Positions 1 through 6,816 of a DNA stretch of 64,000 nucleotides are shown here, in pieces. Position numbers and translations under genes: made by a program. Source of the DNA: Leifsonia sp. Root112D2 (GTDB lineage: Bacteria; Actinomycetota; Actinomycetes; Actinomycetales; Microbacteriaceae); assembly GCF_001424905.1 (NCBI RefSeq), contig NZ_LMCU01000001.1:1109480-1173479 (forward strand), written 5' to 3'. Below the pieces are notes generated by a model. It worked only from the letters and a program-made list of their open reading frames with translations, searched no databases and was not told the origin of the DNA. The first letter of the stretch is position 1, and every line of letters starts with the position of its first letter.

Positions 1-65
1 AACCTGCGTGGCGAGCGCAGGTTTCGAGACGAGGCCTCGTTCCTCGACCTCTCCTCAACCAGCGG
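1..65. repeat. Intergenic repeat, copy 1 (cut by window start)
   Basis: Read on the minus strand from base 65 this begins CCGCTGGTTGAGGAG, continues CGAGGAACGAGG and ends TCTCGAAACC, closely matching the element at 9062-9155. Its left part also forms a small hairpin: AACCTGCG at 1-8 pairs with CGCAGGTT at 16-23. It lies directly upstream of the znu promoter. It looks like a short non-coding intergenic repeat of the type scattered in Microbacteriaceae genomes; no coding content is seen. Confidence 0.6.
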
Positions 66-76
66 CCATCTGCTTT

Positions 77-91
77 TGACAATCATTATCA
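77..91. promoter_or_regulatory. Zur box upstream of znuA
   Basis: The minus strand reads TGATAATGATTGTCA, a near-palindrome that matches the actinobacterial Zur consensus (TGAnAATGATTnTCA). It lies about 55 bp before znuA, and a Fur/Zur-family gene follows the znu genes. The expected behaviour is repression by zinc-loaded Zur and release in zinc starvation. A Fur site looks similar, but the gene context favours Zur. Confidence 0.8.
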
Positions 92-147
92 ATAGCGAGT
101 AGCGTCGTCGTCAGTGGTGAACAGGTCACCACTTAGACAGGCTCCTC

Positions 148-1074
148 ATGCAGCACAAGTTCCTCGCCATTCCCGCGCTCGCCGCGGCCGCAGCCCTCGC
201 TCTGACGCTCGCCGGATGTGCGACCGACACCTCTGCACGCGCCTCGGATGCGACATCCGGCCCGGTCACGGTGGTCGCCTCGACCAATGTGTACGGCGAT
301 ATCGCCAGGCAGGTGGGCGGCGACCTCGTCAGTGTGACCTCGATCATCGATGATCCCGACAAGGATCCGCACGAATACGAAGCGGATGCCCGCAACCAGC
401 TCTCCCTCTCCAAAGCCCGCATCGTGATAGAAAACGGTGCCGGCTACGACGATTTCATCGACACCATGCTGAAGTCAGCGGGTGCCAATGAGGCCACGGT
501 GCTGAATGCCGCCGACCTTTCTGGCTACGACCAGAAGCCAGCCGACGGTGAGTTCAACGAACACCTCTGGTACGACTTTCCTACTATCGAGAAGCTGACC
601 GCCTCGCTTGTCGGCGCGCTCTCGAAGGCGCAGCCGGCATCCGCTGAAACCTTTGCCGCGAACGGCAAGGCCTTCACGGCGAAACTTGCGGTGCTGGAGG
701 CTACCGAGGCCTCGCTCAAGGCGAAATACGCGGGCACGGGTGCGGCCATCACCGAGCCGGTGCCTCTCTATATGCTCAACGCGATAGGGCTCGAGAATAA
801 GACGCCAGAGAAGTTCAGCGAGGCCATCGAAGCAGACACCGATGTGGCGCCGAGCGTTCTCAAGGCCACGCTCGGGCTGTACAGCAGTCACGCCGTCGCG
901 GTGCTCGCCTACAACGCGCAGACCACCGGCGCGCAGACCGAGGCCGTGCTGAAGGCCGCGCAGAAGAACGGCATTCCCGTCGTCGCCGTCACCGAAACCA
1001 TGCCGGCCGGCAAGAACTACATTTCGTGGATGACCGCGAATCTGGATGCTCTTTCGGCGGCGTTAGGCAAGTGA
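148..1074 (+). CDS. znuA: Zinc/manganese ABC transporter substrate-binding lipoprotein (ZnuA-like)
   Basis: A 308-residue cluster A-I metal-binding lipoprotein that captures zinc outside the cell and passes it to the ZnuB permease. The N-terminus is a lipoprotein signal with lipobox LAGC (Cys24). Likely metal ligands are His75 in DPHEYE and His139 in NEHLWYD. The third ligand position reads TEPV, so it may be Glu, as in manganese-type proteins, rather than His. There is no long His-rich loop; such a segment sits instead on the ATPase encoded next. It is the first gene of znuABC, preceded by a Zur box, which supports zinc. Metal choice between Zn and Mn remains an inference. Confidence 0.85.
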   Translation: MQHKFLAIPALAAAAALALTLAGCATDTSARASDATSGPVTVVASTNVYGDIARQVGGDLVSVTSIIDDPDKDPHEYEADARNQLSLSKARIVIENGAGYDDFIDTMLKSAGANEATVLNAADLSGYDQKPADGEFNEHLWYDFPTIEKLTASLVGALSKAQPASAETFAANGKAFTAKLAVLEATEASLKAKYAGTGAAITEPVPLYMLNAIGLENKTPEKFSEAIEADTDVAPSVLKATLGLYSSHAVAVLAYNAQTTGAQTEAVLKAAQKNGIPVVAVTETMPAGKNYISWMTANLDALSAALGK

Positions 1075-1964
1075 CGCGGGCAGCGCATAGCCTCTCTCCT
1101 GTGGAGTCATCCGTTCTCAGCCTGCGCAACGCCACGCTGCGTTTCGGCGAACGTACCCTCTGGGGCGGCCTCGATCTCGACGTCAAGCCCGGCGAGTTCA
1201 TCGCGGTGCTCGGAGCAAACGGCTCGGGCAAGACCAGCCTGCTCAAGGTGATTCTCGGGCGGCAGGGGCTCAGCAGCGGCCAGGCACGCTTTCTGGGCGA
1301 GGATGTGCGGCGCGGCAACCGGCGCATCGGTTACATCCCGCAGCAGAAGCTCGCCGACGAGGGCACGCCGCTGCGTGCGCGAGACCTGATTGCGCTCGGA
1401 CTCGACGGGCACCGCTGGGGCCTGCCGTGGCCGTCGAAGGCCCGGCGCGCCCGCGTCGACGCAGTGCTCGACTCGGTCGGCGCCTCGCACTATGCCCGGG
1501 TACCCATCGCCACCCTGAGCGGCGGCGAACAGCAGCGACTGCGGGTAGGGCAGGCGCTCGCCGACAAGCCCCGCCTGCTGCTCTGCGACGAACCGCTGCT
1601 CTCGCTCGACCTCGCGCACCAGCGGGCGGTGAGTGAGCTGATCGACGAGAACCGGCGCGCGAGCAACATCGGAGTGCTCTTCGTCACCCATGACATCAAC
1701 CCGATTCTGGGCATGGTAGATCGGGTTCTCTACCTGGCGGGCGGGCGGTTCCGCATCGGCACGCCCGACGAGGTGCTGCGCAGCGAGGTGCTGAGCGAGC
1801 TCTACGGCTCGCCCGTCGACGTGATTCGCACCCGGGGTCGCATCGTGGTCGTGGGCACGGCCGAGGCGCCGCACGCGCATCCGGACGGTTTGCACGCCCA
1901 GCACGACGAGCACCACGACCCGGGCCACGCCGACGAATACCACGAGGAGGTGAAGCCGCTATGA
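1071..1964 (+). CDS. znuC: Metal ABC transporter ATP-binding protein (ZnuC-like) with His-rich tail
   Basis: The ATPase of the znu importer, 297 residues from the GTG at 1071, which overlaps the znuA stop as GTGA and implies translational coupling. In-frame ATG 1026 and GTG 1101 are alternative starts. Walker A GANGSGKT lies at about residues 48-55, signature LSGGEQQR near 149-156 and Walker B LLLCDEP shortly after. The last 40 residues hold many His and Asp/Glu residues (HAHPDGLHAQHDEHHD...), a tail that could bind zinc in the cytoplasm. It overlaps znuB by 4 bp. Confidence 0.88.
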   Translation: MTRAAHSLSPVESSVLSLRNATLRFGERTLWGGLDLDVKPGEFIAVLGANGSGKTSLLKVILGRQGLSSGQARFLGEDVRRGNRRIGYIPQQKLADEGTPLRARDLIALGLDGHRWGLPWPSKARRARVDAVLDSVGASHYARVPIATLSGGEQQRLRVGQALADKPRLLLCDEPLLSLDLAHQRAVSELIDENRRASNIGVLFVTHDINPILGMVDRVLYLAGGRFRIGTPDEVLRSEVLSELYGSPVDVIRTRGRIVVVGTAEAPHAHPDGLHAQHDEHHDPGHADEYHEEVKPL

Positions 1965-2875
1965 CGATGGCCAACGACCTCTGGTCGCAACTCTTCAACT
2001 TCGCCGACTACGGCGAACTGCTCGTGCTGCTGCAGAACTCGATCCTCGCCGGCGCCGTTCTCGGCCTGGTCGGCGGCCTCATCGGCATCTTCGTGATGTC
2101 CAGGGACATGGCATTTGCGGTACACGGGGTCAGCGAGCTGTCGTTCGCCGGGGCATCCGCCGGTCTGCTGCTGGGCGTTGGAGTCGTCGAGGGCTCGCTC
2201 GTCGGCTCGGTGATAGCGGCACTGCTTATCGGCATCCTGGGCTCACGGGCGCGCGACCGCAACTCGATCACGGCCGTGCTGATGCCGTTCGGGCTGGGCC
2301 TGGGCATTCTGTGCCTGGCGCTGTACCCAGGGCGCAGCGCCAACAAGTTCGGCCTGCTCACCGGTCAGATCGTGGCCGTCGACAACCCGCAGCTCGGCTG
2401 GCTCGTGGCGATAGCCGCCATCGTCATTGTGGGGCTGCTTCTGGTCTGGCGCCCGCTGATGTTCTCCAGTGTCGATGCGGATGTCGCCGCCGCGCGAGGC
2501 GTTCCGGTGCGGATGCTCTCCATCGTCTTCATGCTGCTGCTGGGTCTGGCGGTGGCCGTCTCGGTGCAGATCGTGGGAGCGCTGCTCGTGCTCTCCATTC
2601 TTGTCACGCCGGCCGCGGCGGCGCTGCGCATCTCCTCCTCCCCCGTGATCGCCCCCCTGCTCAGCGTGGTGTTCGCCGTGGTGTCGATGGTGGGCGGCAT
2701 CATGCTGGCGCTGGGCGGCAGCATCCCGATCAGCCCGTACGTCACCACCATCTCCTTCCTTATCTATGTGGTCTGCCGTGTGATTGCCGCGGTGCGGGCG
2801 CGGCGTGGGCTCAGCGGGCGTCGCCCGGCGGCGGTCTCGGCCCGGCCCGATATGCGTGCCCGCGGCTATTCTTGA
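1961..2875 (+). CDS. znuB: Metal ABC transporter permease (ZnuB-like)
   Basis: A 304-residue ABC-3 family permease that forms the membrane channel of the zinc importer. It has about eight hydrophobic segments, with the typical loop near AARGVPVRML and the family-like stretch LLVLSILVTPAAAALR in the second half. The ATG overlaps the znuC stop (ATGA), so the three genes are one operon under the upstream Zur box. The C-terminal 25 residues are Arg/Ala-rich and cytoplasmic. A promoter for zur lies inside its last codons. Confidence 0.88.
   Translation: MTMANDLWSQLFNFADYGELLVLLQNSILAGAVLGLVGGLIGIFVMSRDMAFAVHGVSELSFAGASAGLLLGVGVVEGSLVGSVIAALLIGILGSRARDRNSITAVLMPFGLGLGILCLALYPGRSANKFGLLTGQIVAVDNPQLGWLVAIAAIVIVGLLLVWRPLMFSSVDADVAAARGVPVRMLSIVFMLLLGLAVAVSVQIVGALLVLSILVTPAAAALRISSSPVIAPLLSVVFAVVSMVGGIMLALGGSIPISPYVTTISFLIYVVCRVIAAVRARRGLSGRRPAAVSARPDMRARGYS
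2867..2872 (+). promoter_or_regulatory. Possible -10 box for leaderless zur transcription
   Basis: TATTCT ends seven bases before the zur ATG at 2880, within the end of znuB. This spacing would start an mRNA at or next to the start codon, giving zur a supply that is independent of the Zur-repressed znu promoter. No clear -35 is visible. Confidence 0.4.
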
Positions 2876-2879
2876 GGAC

Positions 2880-3281
2880 ATGAAACGCAACACCTGGCAA
2901 CGCGAAGCGGTGCGTGAGGCCCTCGGCTCACGCGACGACTTCGTGAGCGCCCAGGGGTTACATCTGAGCCTGCGCGAGGGTGGCTCGCCTATCGGCCTGG
3001 CCACCGTGTACCGCGCGCTCGCTGACCTCGCGGTGGAGGGTGAGGCCGATTCGCTGCAATCGCCCGAGGGCGAGAGCCTCTATCGCGCCTGCACGAGTGG
3101 CCATCACCATCACCTGATCTGCCGCAATTGCGGCCTCACCGTTGAGATCGAAGCGGATGCCGTCGAGCAGTGGGCGCGCTCCGTCGCCGCGCGCAACGGC
3201 TTCACCCAGGCGCAGCACGTCGTCGATGTCTTCGGCCTCTGCGCTGCCTGCAGTTTGCGTGAGACGCCTCGAACAACGTAA
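2880..3281 (+). CDS. zur: Fur-family zinc uptake regulator (Zur)
   Basis: A 133-residue Fur-family repressor. The ATG at 2880 was chosen because the protein then starts MKRNTWQREAVREAL, the normal N-terminal helix of the family, with GAGG just upstream. The winged-helix segment contains the family motif ATVYRAL. The metal-binding half contains HHHHLICRNCG and a C-terminal CAAC, so a CxxC...CxxC structural zinc site is present. Linkage to znuABC and a Zur box upstream of znuA support Zur over iron-sensing Fur. It lies five bases after znuB. Confidence 0.88.
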   Translation: MKRNTWQREAVREALGSRDDFVSAQGLHLSLREGGSPIGLATVYRALADLAVEGEADSLQSPEGESLYRACTSGHHHHLICRNCGLTVEIEADAVEQWARSVAARNGFTQAQHVVDVFGLCAACSLRETPRTT

Positions 3282-3294
3282 GCTTGATCTTTGG

Positions 3295-3317
3295 CTGAAT
3301 GGACTCCTTCCGTTCAG
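3295..3317 (+). terminator. Hairpin between zur and rpmB
   Basis: CTGAATGGA at 3295-3303 pairs with TCCGTTCAG at 3309-3317 (nine pairs, one G-U) around a 5-base loop, 14 bases after the zur stop. There is no T tract, so it is at best a weak terminator or a Rho-type 3' end. Confidence 0.4.
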
Positions 3318-3417
3318 ATCGTACGTAACTCCCCTCTTTCACAAGCAGGTGGATGAATCGTGCCGACAAGAGATCTTGGGCAGAGCATCTGTTCTGCGGT
3401 ATTGATGGAGGAAAATC

Positions 3418-3654
3418 ATGGCAGCAGTGTGCCAGGTGACGGGAGCCGTTCCAGGCTTCGGTCACGCAATCTCGCACTCGCACCGGCGCACCAAGCGTCG
3501 CTTCGACCCGAACGTGCAGAAGAAGACGTACTACGTGCCGTCGCTTCGCCGTAACGTCACCCTGACGCTCAGCGCCAAGGGAATCAAGGTCATCGACGCG
3601 CGCGGCATCGAGCGCGTGGTCAAGGACATTCTGGCCCGTGGGGAGAAGATCTAA
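3418..3654 (+). CDS. rpmB: 50S ribosomal protein L28, zinc-free type
   Basis: 78 residues. It has the conserved L28 core PGFG-AISHSHRRTKRRFDPN and the C-terminal part LTLSAKGIKVID. The N-terminus reads CQVTG where zinc-binding forms have CxxC, and there is no second CxxC, so this is the C-minus (zinc-independent) type. A strong ribosome site, GGAGG, lies before the ATG. It is the first gene of rpmB-rpmG-rpsN. In Streptomyces and Mycobacterium, C-minus paralogues belong to the Zur regulon, but no Zur box is seen here, so these may be constitutive and the only copies. Confidence 0.93.
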   Translation: MAAVCQVTGAVPGFGHAISHSHRRTKRRFDPNVQKKTYYVPSLRRNVTLTLSAKGIKVIDARGIERVVKDILARGEKI

Positions 3655-3821
3655 TGGCTAAGTCACAGGATGTTCGTCCGATCATCAAGCTTCGTTCGAC
3701 GGCAGGCACGGGTTACACCTACGTGACCAAGAAGAACCGTCGCAACAACCCCGACCGTCTCGTGCTCAAGAAGTACGACCCCGTAGTGCGCAAGCACGTT
3801 GAATTCCGTGAGGAGCGCTAA
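3654..3821 (+). CDS. rpmG: 50S ribosomal protein L33, cysteine-free type
   Basis: A 55-residue L33. Its ATG shares one base with the rpmB stop (TAATG), so the genes are translationally coupled. The protein runs MAKSQDVRPIIKLRSTAG, then TYVTKKNRRNNPDRLVLKKYDP, typical of L33. It has no cysteine, so the zinc ribbon found in other L33 proteins is missing (C-minus type). The rpsN start follows three bases after the stop. It was found by reading the frame directly because it is too short for usual length cut-offs. Confidence 0.93.
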   Translation: MAKSQDVRPIIKLRSTAGTGYTYVTKKNRRNNPDRLVLKKYDPVVRKHVEFREER

Positions 3822-3824
3822 GAC

Positions 3825-4130
3825 ATGGCTAAGAAGAGCAAAATCGCCCGCAACGAACAGCGCAAGGTGATCGTCGACCGCTACGCCGCCAAGCGCCTGG
3901 AGCTCAAGAAGGCTCTCGTCGACCTGAACGGCACCGACGAGTCCCGTGAGGCCGCTCGCGTTGGCCTGCAGAAGCTGCCCCGCAACGCTTCGCCGGTGCG
4001 CCTGCGCAGCCGCGACGCCATCGACGGCCGCCCCCGTGGTGTGCTCACGAAGTTCGGTGTCTCCCGTGTGCGCTTCCGCGACATGGCACACCGTGGCGAG
4101 CTGCCCGGCATCACCAAGTCGAGCTGGTAA
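3825..4130 (+). CDS. rpsN: 30S ribosomal protein S14, long zinc-free type
   Basis: A 101-residue S14 of the long form, ending in the conserved FRDMAHRGELPGITKSSW. It contains no cysteine, unlike the short zinc-binding S14 usually encoded in the spc operon of other bacteria. Some Micrococcales (Micrococcus luteus, from memory) lack S14 in the spc operon, so this may be the only S14 gene; that cannot be tested from this window. It is the last gene of the operon and is followed by a strong terminator. Confidence 0.93.
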   Translation: MAKKSKIARNEQRKVIVDRYAAKRLELKKALVDLNGTDESREAARVGLQKLPRNASPVRLRSRDAIDGRPRGVLTKFGVSRVRFRDMAHRGELPGITKSSW

Positions 4131-4151
4131 CGCTTCACACACGCATCCAAT

Positions 4152-4186
4152 AAAAGGGGCGACGACTACGGTCGGCGCCCCTTTTT
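4152..4186 (+). terminator. Rho-independent terminator after rpsN
   Basis: AAAAGGGGCG pairs with CGCCCCTTTT around an inner CGAC/GTCG stem and is followed by a T run, 21 bases after the rpsN stop. It is a strong intrinsic terminator for the ribosomal protein operon. Confidence 0.9.
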
Positions 4187-4237
4187 GGTGTCTGCGACGC
4201 GACACACCGGGTCAAACTGCGCTAAAGGTGCGCAAAT

Positions 4238-4253
4238 CCGCGAGATCTCGCGG
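4238..4253. promoter_or_regulatory. 16-bp perfect palindrome upstream of hup
   Basis: CCGCGAGATCTCGCGG is a perfect 16-bp palindrome about 115 bp before the HU gene, in the region that must hold its promoter. It could be an operator or a 5' UTR hairpin. No binding protein is known from the sequence. Confidence 0.45.
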
Positions 4254-4367
4254 GATTCTGATACATTCAAGGCGGTCGAACAGACCAAACGTTATGGCCT
4301 TCGTGGTCTCAACCGTTCCACTGAATAGAGCTGTTTCACACAGCAGAAGGTCCGAGGAGGACACTCA

Positions 4368-4658
4368 ATGGCTGACAAGTCGCTTAACAAGACCGAGCTC
4401 GTTGCTGCAGTTGCCGCTGCATCCGGCCAGAGCCAGGCTGCCGTCGGTGGCGTGCTTGACGCATTCTTCGCCACGGTCGCAGACACCGTTTCCAAGGGCG
4501 GAAAGGTCACGATCCCCGGTTGGCTCGCCGCCGAGCGCACCGCGACCGCTGCCCGCACGGGCCGCAACCCGCAGACCGGTGCCGAGATCAAGATTGCTGC
4601 CGGCCACCGCGTCAAGCTGACCGCTGGCTCGAAGCTCAAGGCTTCCGTCAAGAAGTAA
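4368..4658 (+). CDS. hup: HU-family DNA-binding protein
   Basis: A 96-residue HU/IHF-family nucleoid protein that bends and compacts DNA as a dimer. It starts MADKSLNKTELVAAVA and has the HU signature GKVTIPGW, then RTGRNPQTGAEIKIAAG, the beta-arm that enters the minor groove (proline in RNPQTG). It ends with a short Lys tail (KLKASVKK) and lacks the long Lys/Ala tail of mycobacterial HupB. GAGGAGG provides a strong ribosome site. It is a single-gene unit ending in a strong terminator. Confidence 0.95.
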   Translation: MADKSLNKTELVAAVAAASGQSQAAVGGVLDAFFATVADTVSKGGKVTIPGWLAAERTATAARTGRNPQTGAEIKIAAGHRVKLTAGSKLKASVKK

Positions 4659-4674
4659 CTTCGCACGCTTGTAC

Positions 4675-4716
4675 CGCGAGGGGTACCGACTTCGGTCGGT
4701 ACCCCTCGCGTTTTTT
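4675..4716 (+). terminator. Rho-independent terminator after hup
   Basis: A 16-bp stem starting CGCGAGGGGTACCGAC, a short TTC-containing loop and the complementary arm ending CCCCTCGCG are followed by six T residues. It is very stable and lies 16 bases after the hup stop. Confidence 0.93.
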
Positions 4717-4755
4717 AGGCCCCCTGCGTCGGGCCGGCGCACAGCGTGGCGCGCT

Positions 4756-4761
4756 TAGGCT
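4756..4761 (+). promoter_or_regulatory. -10 box, leaderless promoter of ctaG
   Basis: TAGGCT ends exactly six bases before the GTG at 4768. Transcription would start at the start codon, which favours GTG 4768 over the adjacent GTG 4765 and explains the absence of a ribosome-binding site. Confidence 0.5.
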
Positions 4762-4767
4762 TGTGTG

Positions 4768-6726
4768 GTGATCAGAGCACTCCGCGTGACGGCCCCCGCC
4801 GTGCTCATCGTGGTCTCCTTTCTGGCCCTGTTGGCCGCACTCGCCTTCGGCGGTGGGGCGGATGCGCCGCTCCTGTCAGACCCCGGCGCACCGGTGCGCT
4901 ACGGTCTGCCCATCGCGAAGCTCCTCGTCAACCTCGGTGCGGCGGGAATGATCGGTTCCCTCGTGCTGGTCTGTTTCGGGCTGAGCCCGGAACGTGGGGA
5001 GCAGAACGCGGCACTCGACGTGGCTGCGGCATCCGCTGCGGTGATGACGGTGGCGAGTGCGGTCACCGGCTTTCTCACCTATGTGAGCGTCACGGGCATT
5101 CCCATCGCGCCAACCCAGGAGTTCGGTGACGGGCTCAATTCGTTCATTACGAGCGTTTCGCTGGGCCAGGCCTGGCTGTGGACCACCCTGATCTGTGCAA
5201 CCGTCACGGTGCTGTGTTTCGCCGTGCGCAACCAGACCGCGCTCATCTTCGTCACCGTGCTGGCGCTTGGCTCATTGCTGCCGATGGCGCAACAGGGGCA
5301 CGCGGCCGGCACCTCCGGCCACGATGCAGCCGTCACAGCGCTGGGCCTGCACCTCGTGTTCGCGGCGGTCTGGGTCGGTGGGCTGCTCACCATCGTGCTC
5401 CTGCATCGCACGCTCGACCGTGCGCGGCTGGTGACGGTGATCGAGCGCTATTCGACGTTGGCCATCGTGTGTTTCGTGGTGGTGGCGGCATCCGGATACG
5501 TCAGCGCCGAACTGCGCATCGGCACGCTGGACAAGCTGCTCACCCCGTACGGGGTGCTGGTGCTCGTGAAGGTCGCCGCGCTGTGTGCACTCGGCCTGTT
5601 CGGGCTCATGCAGCGCCGCTGGCTCATCGAGCGGCTGAAGGCGAAAGGTACGCGCGGCCCGTTCTGGTGGATGGTCGTGGCCGAGCTCGCCTTCATGGGC
5701 ATCGCGTCGGGGGTGGCGGCGGCCCTGGCCCGCACGGCGACGCCCGTGGCCCAGGTGTTGGGCAACGCCCCGACGCCCGCGGAGATTCTCACTGGCGACC
5801 CGTTGCCCCCCGCGCTGACGCCGCTGCGCTACCTCACCGCATGGAACTTCGATCTGCTCTGGCTGCTGGGTTGTGCCTTCGGCCTGTTCTTCTATCTGGC
5901 AGGGGTCTGGCGGCTGCACCGCCGCGGCGACCGCTGGCCCGTTCTGCGCACCGTGTCGTGGGTGGCCGGCATTCTGCTGCTGTTCTACATCACCAACGGC
6001 GGCGTCAGCGTGTACGAGAAGTACCTGTTCTCGGCACACATGACGGTGCATATGGTGCTGGCCATGATGGTGCCGCTGTTGCTGGTGCCGGGGGCGCCCA
6101 TCACCCTGGCACTGCGCAGCATCCGTAAGAGAGCGGATGCGACGCGCGGCCCCCGCGAGTGGATCATGCTCGCCGTACACTCGCGCATCGCCGGTTTTCT
6201 CGCCAACCCGCTCGTCGCCGCAGTGTTGTTCGCCGGCTCCCTGTGGGTGTTCTACTACAGCCCGCTGTTCAGCTGGGCCACGACCGACCATATCGGCCAC
6301 GAGTGGATGATCGCGCACTTCCTGGTGACGGGCTACCTGTTCGTGCAGTCGCTGATCGGCGTGGACCCGGTGCCGTACCGGGCGCCGTATCCGTTCCGTC
6401 TCATCCTGCTACTGGCCACCATGGCGTTTCACGCCTTCTTCGGGCTGGCGATCATGAACGCGAGTGGGCTGTTCCTGGCCGACTGGTTCGGCGCGATGGG
6501 GCGCACGTGGGGAGCGAGCCCGCTCGCCGACCAGCAGACCGCCGGCGGCATCGCGTGGAGCATCAGCGAGATTCCCACGGTGATTCTCGCCATCACGGTC
6601 GCCGTGCAGTGGAGTCGCAGCGACGAACGCGAGACGAAGCGGCGCGACCGCAATGCCGACCGCACCGGCGAGGCCGAACTCAACGAGTACAACGCGCGCC
6701 TCGGCAGGCTCGCCGGTCGCGACTAG
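4768..6726 (+). CDS. ctaG: CopD-CtaG fusion, cytochrome c oxidase assembly protein
   Basis: A 652-residue polytopic membrane protein. The N-terminal half has several membrane segments and a CopD-like (copper resistance D) region with His residues in QQGHAAGTSGH and VGGLLTIVLLHR. The C-terminal half matches Caa3-type CtaG: HMTVHMVLAMMVPLLLVPGAP, IGHEWMIAHFLVTGYLFVQ and FHAFFGLAIM, with His residues placed for copper. Actinobacteria commonly carry this fusion; it is thought to deliver copper to the CuB site of the aa3 oxidase. The first codon is GTG 4768 (or 4765). It is transcribed alone, converging on pabB. Confidence 0.85.
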   Translation: MIRALRVTAPAVLIVVSFLALLAALAFGGGADAPLLSDPGAPVRYGLPIAKLLVNLGAAGMIGSLVLVCFGLSPERGEQNAALDVAAASAAVMTVASAVTGFLTYVSVTGIPIAPTQEFGDGLNSFITSVSLGQAWLWTTLICATVTVLCFAVRNQTALIFVTVLALGSLLPMAQQGHAAGTSGHDAAVTALGLHLVFAAVWVGGLLTIVLLHRTLDRARLVTVIERYSTLAIVCFVVVAASGYVSAELRIGTLDKLLTPYGVLVLVKVAALCALGLFGLMQRRWLIERLKAKGTRGPFWWMVVAELAFMGIASGVAAALARTATPVAQVLGNAPTPAEILTGDPLPPALTPLRYLTAWNFDLLWLLGCAFGLFFYLAGVWRLHRRGDRWPVLRTVSWVAGILLLFYITNGGVSVYEKYLFSAHMTVHMVLAMMVPLLLVPGAPITLALRSIRKRADATRGPREWIMLAVHSRIAGFLANPLVAAVLFAGSLWVFYYSPLFSWATTDHIGHEWMIAHFLVTGYLFVQSLIGVDPVPYRAPYPFRLILLLATMAFHAFFGLAIMNASGLFLADWFGAMGRTWGASPLADQQTAGGIAWSISEIPTVILAITVAVQWSRSDERETKRRDRNADRTGEAELNEYNARLGRLAGRD

Positions 6727-6732
6727 CGCCAT

Positions 6733-6791
6733 TGCGCCACTTCGTGTCGCGTGCGCCAGTCGGGGTGGCGCATCCGGCGCGAACTGGCGCA
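6733..6791. repeat. 59-bp nested inverted repeat between convergent genes
   Basis: Two 26-base arms (6733-6758 and 6766-6791) flank a 7-base loop and match at 21 of 26 positions. Two of the five mismatches would still pair as G-U in the plus-strand RNA. Each arm begins and ends with TGCGCCA, so four copies occur with symmetric gaps of 12, 7 and 12 bases. It lies between the ends of ctaG and pabB and could end transcription from both sides, although there is no T tract. Confidence 0.65.
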
Positions 6792-6816
6792 TACGCCGCC
6801 CGAACTGTGGCTGCGG

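Noticed and set aside
3405..3425. GAAAATCAT at the rpmB start as a Zur half-site
   Set aside because: It is only the ribosome site followed by the start codon; the other half of the palindrome is absent.
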